NCBI GenBank assembly: GCA_017625185.1
Contig: JAGALN010000138.1
Location: 1-5,346 of the forward strand
Reading direction: 5' to 3'
Origin: Clostridia bacterium
Lineage (GTDB): Bacteria; Bacillota; Clostridia; Monoglobales; Monoglobaceae
Length of the DNA: 5,346 nucleotides
This document shows, one piece after another, positions 5,094-5,346 of the stretch. Each line of letters begins with the position of its first letter. The stretch's first letter is position 1. The translations under genes and the position numbers were made by a program. The notes beneath the pieces are model-generated. The model saw nothing but the letters and a program-made list of their open reading frames with translations, did not search any database and had not been told where the DNA came from.

Positions 5094-5346
5094 ATGGAAA
5101 GAAGAATTTACGTTGACAATGCCGCCACAACCCAGGTGGCACCGGAGGTTTTTGCGGCGATGATTCCCCATTTCTGCGAGAACTACGGAAATCCCTCCAG
5201 CATTTACGAAGAGGGGCAGACCGCCAAGGCGGCAATCGAAAAGGCACGGGAGCAGGTGGCAGATGCCATCGGTGCCGAGGCAAAGGAGATTTATTTTACC
5301 GGCTCAGGCAGTGAGGCGGATAACTGGGCGATTCGCTCGGTGGCAA
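5094..5346 (+). CDS. nifS: Cysteine desulfurase, NifS/IscS family (5' part only)
   Basis: The first 84 residues of a PLP-dependent enzyme that removes sulfur from cysteine, giving alanine and a persulfide for Fe-S cluster assembly or tRNA thiolation. Family motifs appear in order: [14 protein letters not shown] (6-19), [12 protein letters not shown] (30-41), [15 protein letters not shown] (47-61) and [15 protein letters not shown] (66-80). The last is the loop that holds the PLP phosphate; Ser73 replaces the usual Thr and keeps the hydroxyl. The PLP lysine and the catalytic cysteine loop lie beyond the window edge, so the NifS or IscS subtype cannot be settled. The ATG at 5094 begins the conserved N-terminus; the ribosome binding site is weak, with GAGG (5087-5090) only 3 nt away. 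It lies 74 nt after rnhA with no terminator between. In related bacteria such a gene is often followed by thiI or an iscU-type scaffold, which cannot be seen here. Confidence 0.93.
   Translation, partial: MERRIYVDNAATTQVAPEVFAAMIPHFCENYGNPSSIYEEGQTAKAAIEKAREQVADAIGAEAKEIYFTGSGSEADNWAIRSVA

Noticed and set aside
1..5346. A novel defence, mobile or CRISPR-like system
   Set aside because: No repeat array, transposase, integrase, toxin-antitoxin pair, nuclease-helicase cluster or attachment-site duplication beside the tRNA was found. The genes are intact and look native to one genome.

Overview
The window looks like a chromosomal segment from a low- to mid-GC Gram-positive anaerobe, most likely class Clostridia (Bacillota). 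The support is the strong AGGAGG-type ribosome binding sites, several GTG starts, textbook sigma-A promoters with 17-bp spacers, the DUF421-DUF4363 gene pair (a pairing I associate with Clostridia) and the general protein character. The exact genus cannot be read from the sequence. No mobile element, CRISPR array, phage gene or defence system is visible. The gene content is mostly housekeeping, with two poorly characterised families.

Layout. Bases 1-49 are the last codons of a PspC-domain-like membrane protein on the + strand. It is followed 16 nt later by malQ (66-1493, +), a complete GH77 4-alpha-glucanotransferase ending in an intrinsic terminator. On the - strand come tRNA-Gly(CCC) (1584-1657), with its own promoter and a perfect palindromic terminator, and a ROK-family glucokinase gene, glk (1741-2685). 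The glk promoter lies back to back with that of a + strand pair: a DUF421/YetF-type membrane protein (2857-3543) and a DUF4363 protein (3543-3923), which overlap by one base. A new promoter starts directly at the DUF4363 stop codon and drives a DUF523/TudS-like protein (3980-4429). After a stem-loop, an A-tract-rich extended -10 promoter drives rnhA (RNase HI, 4561-5019). The window ends inside a NifS/IscS-type cysteine desulfurase (5094 to the edge). No gene-free stretch exceeds 300 bases; the largest is the glk/DUF421 divergent region (about 170 bp).

How the genes fit together. MalQ releases glucose from maltodextrins and Glk would phosphorylate it, so the convergent malQ and glk genes make a plausible glucan-to-glucose-6-phosphate pair. 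The right-hand part holds a DUF523 protein, whose characterised relative TudS is an Fe-S thiouracil desulfidase, and a cysteine desulfurase, an enzyme that mobilises sulfur for Fe-S clusters and thiolated tRNA. That may be a thio-nucleobase and sulfur neighbourhood, but this link is inference. The DUF421-DUF4363 pair is the least understood unit. The regulatory architecture (abutting divergent promoters, a -35 box inside a hairpin arm, a -35 box abutting a stop codon) is compact and is the most distinctive thing seen directly in the DNA.
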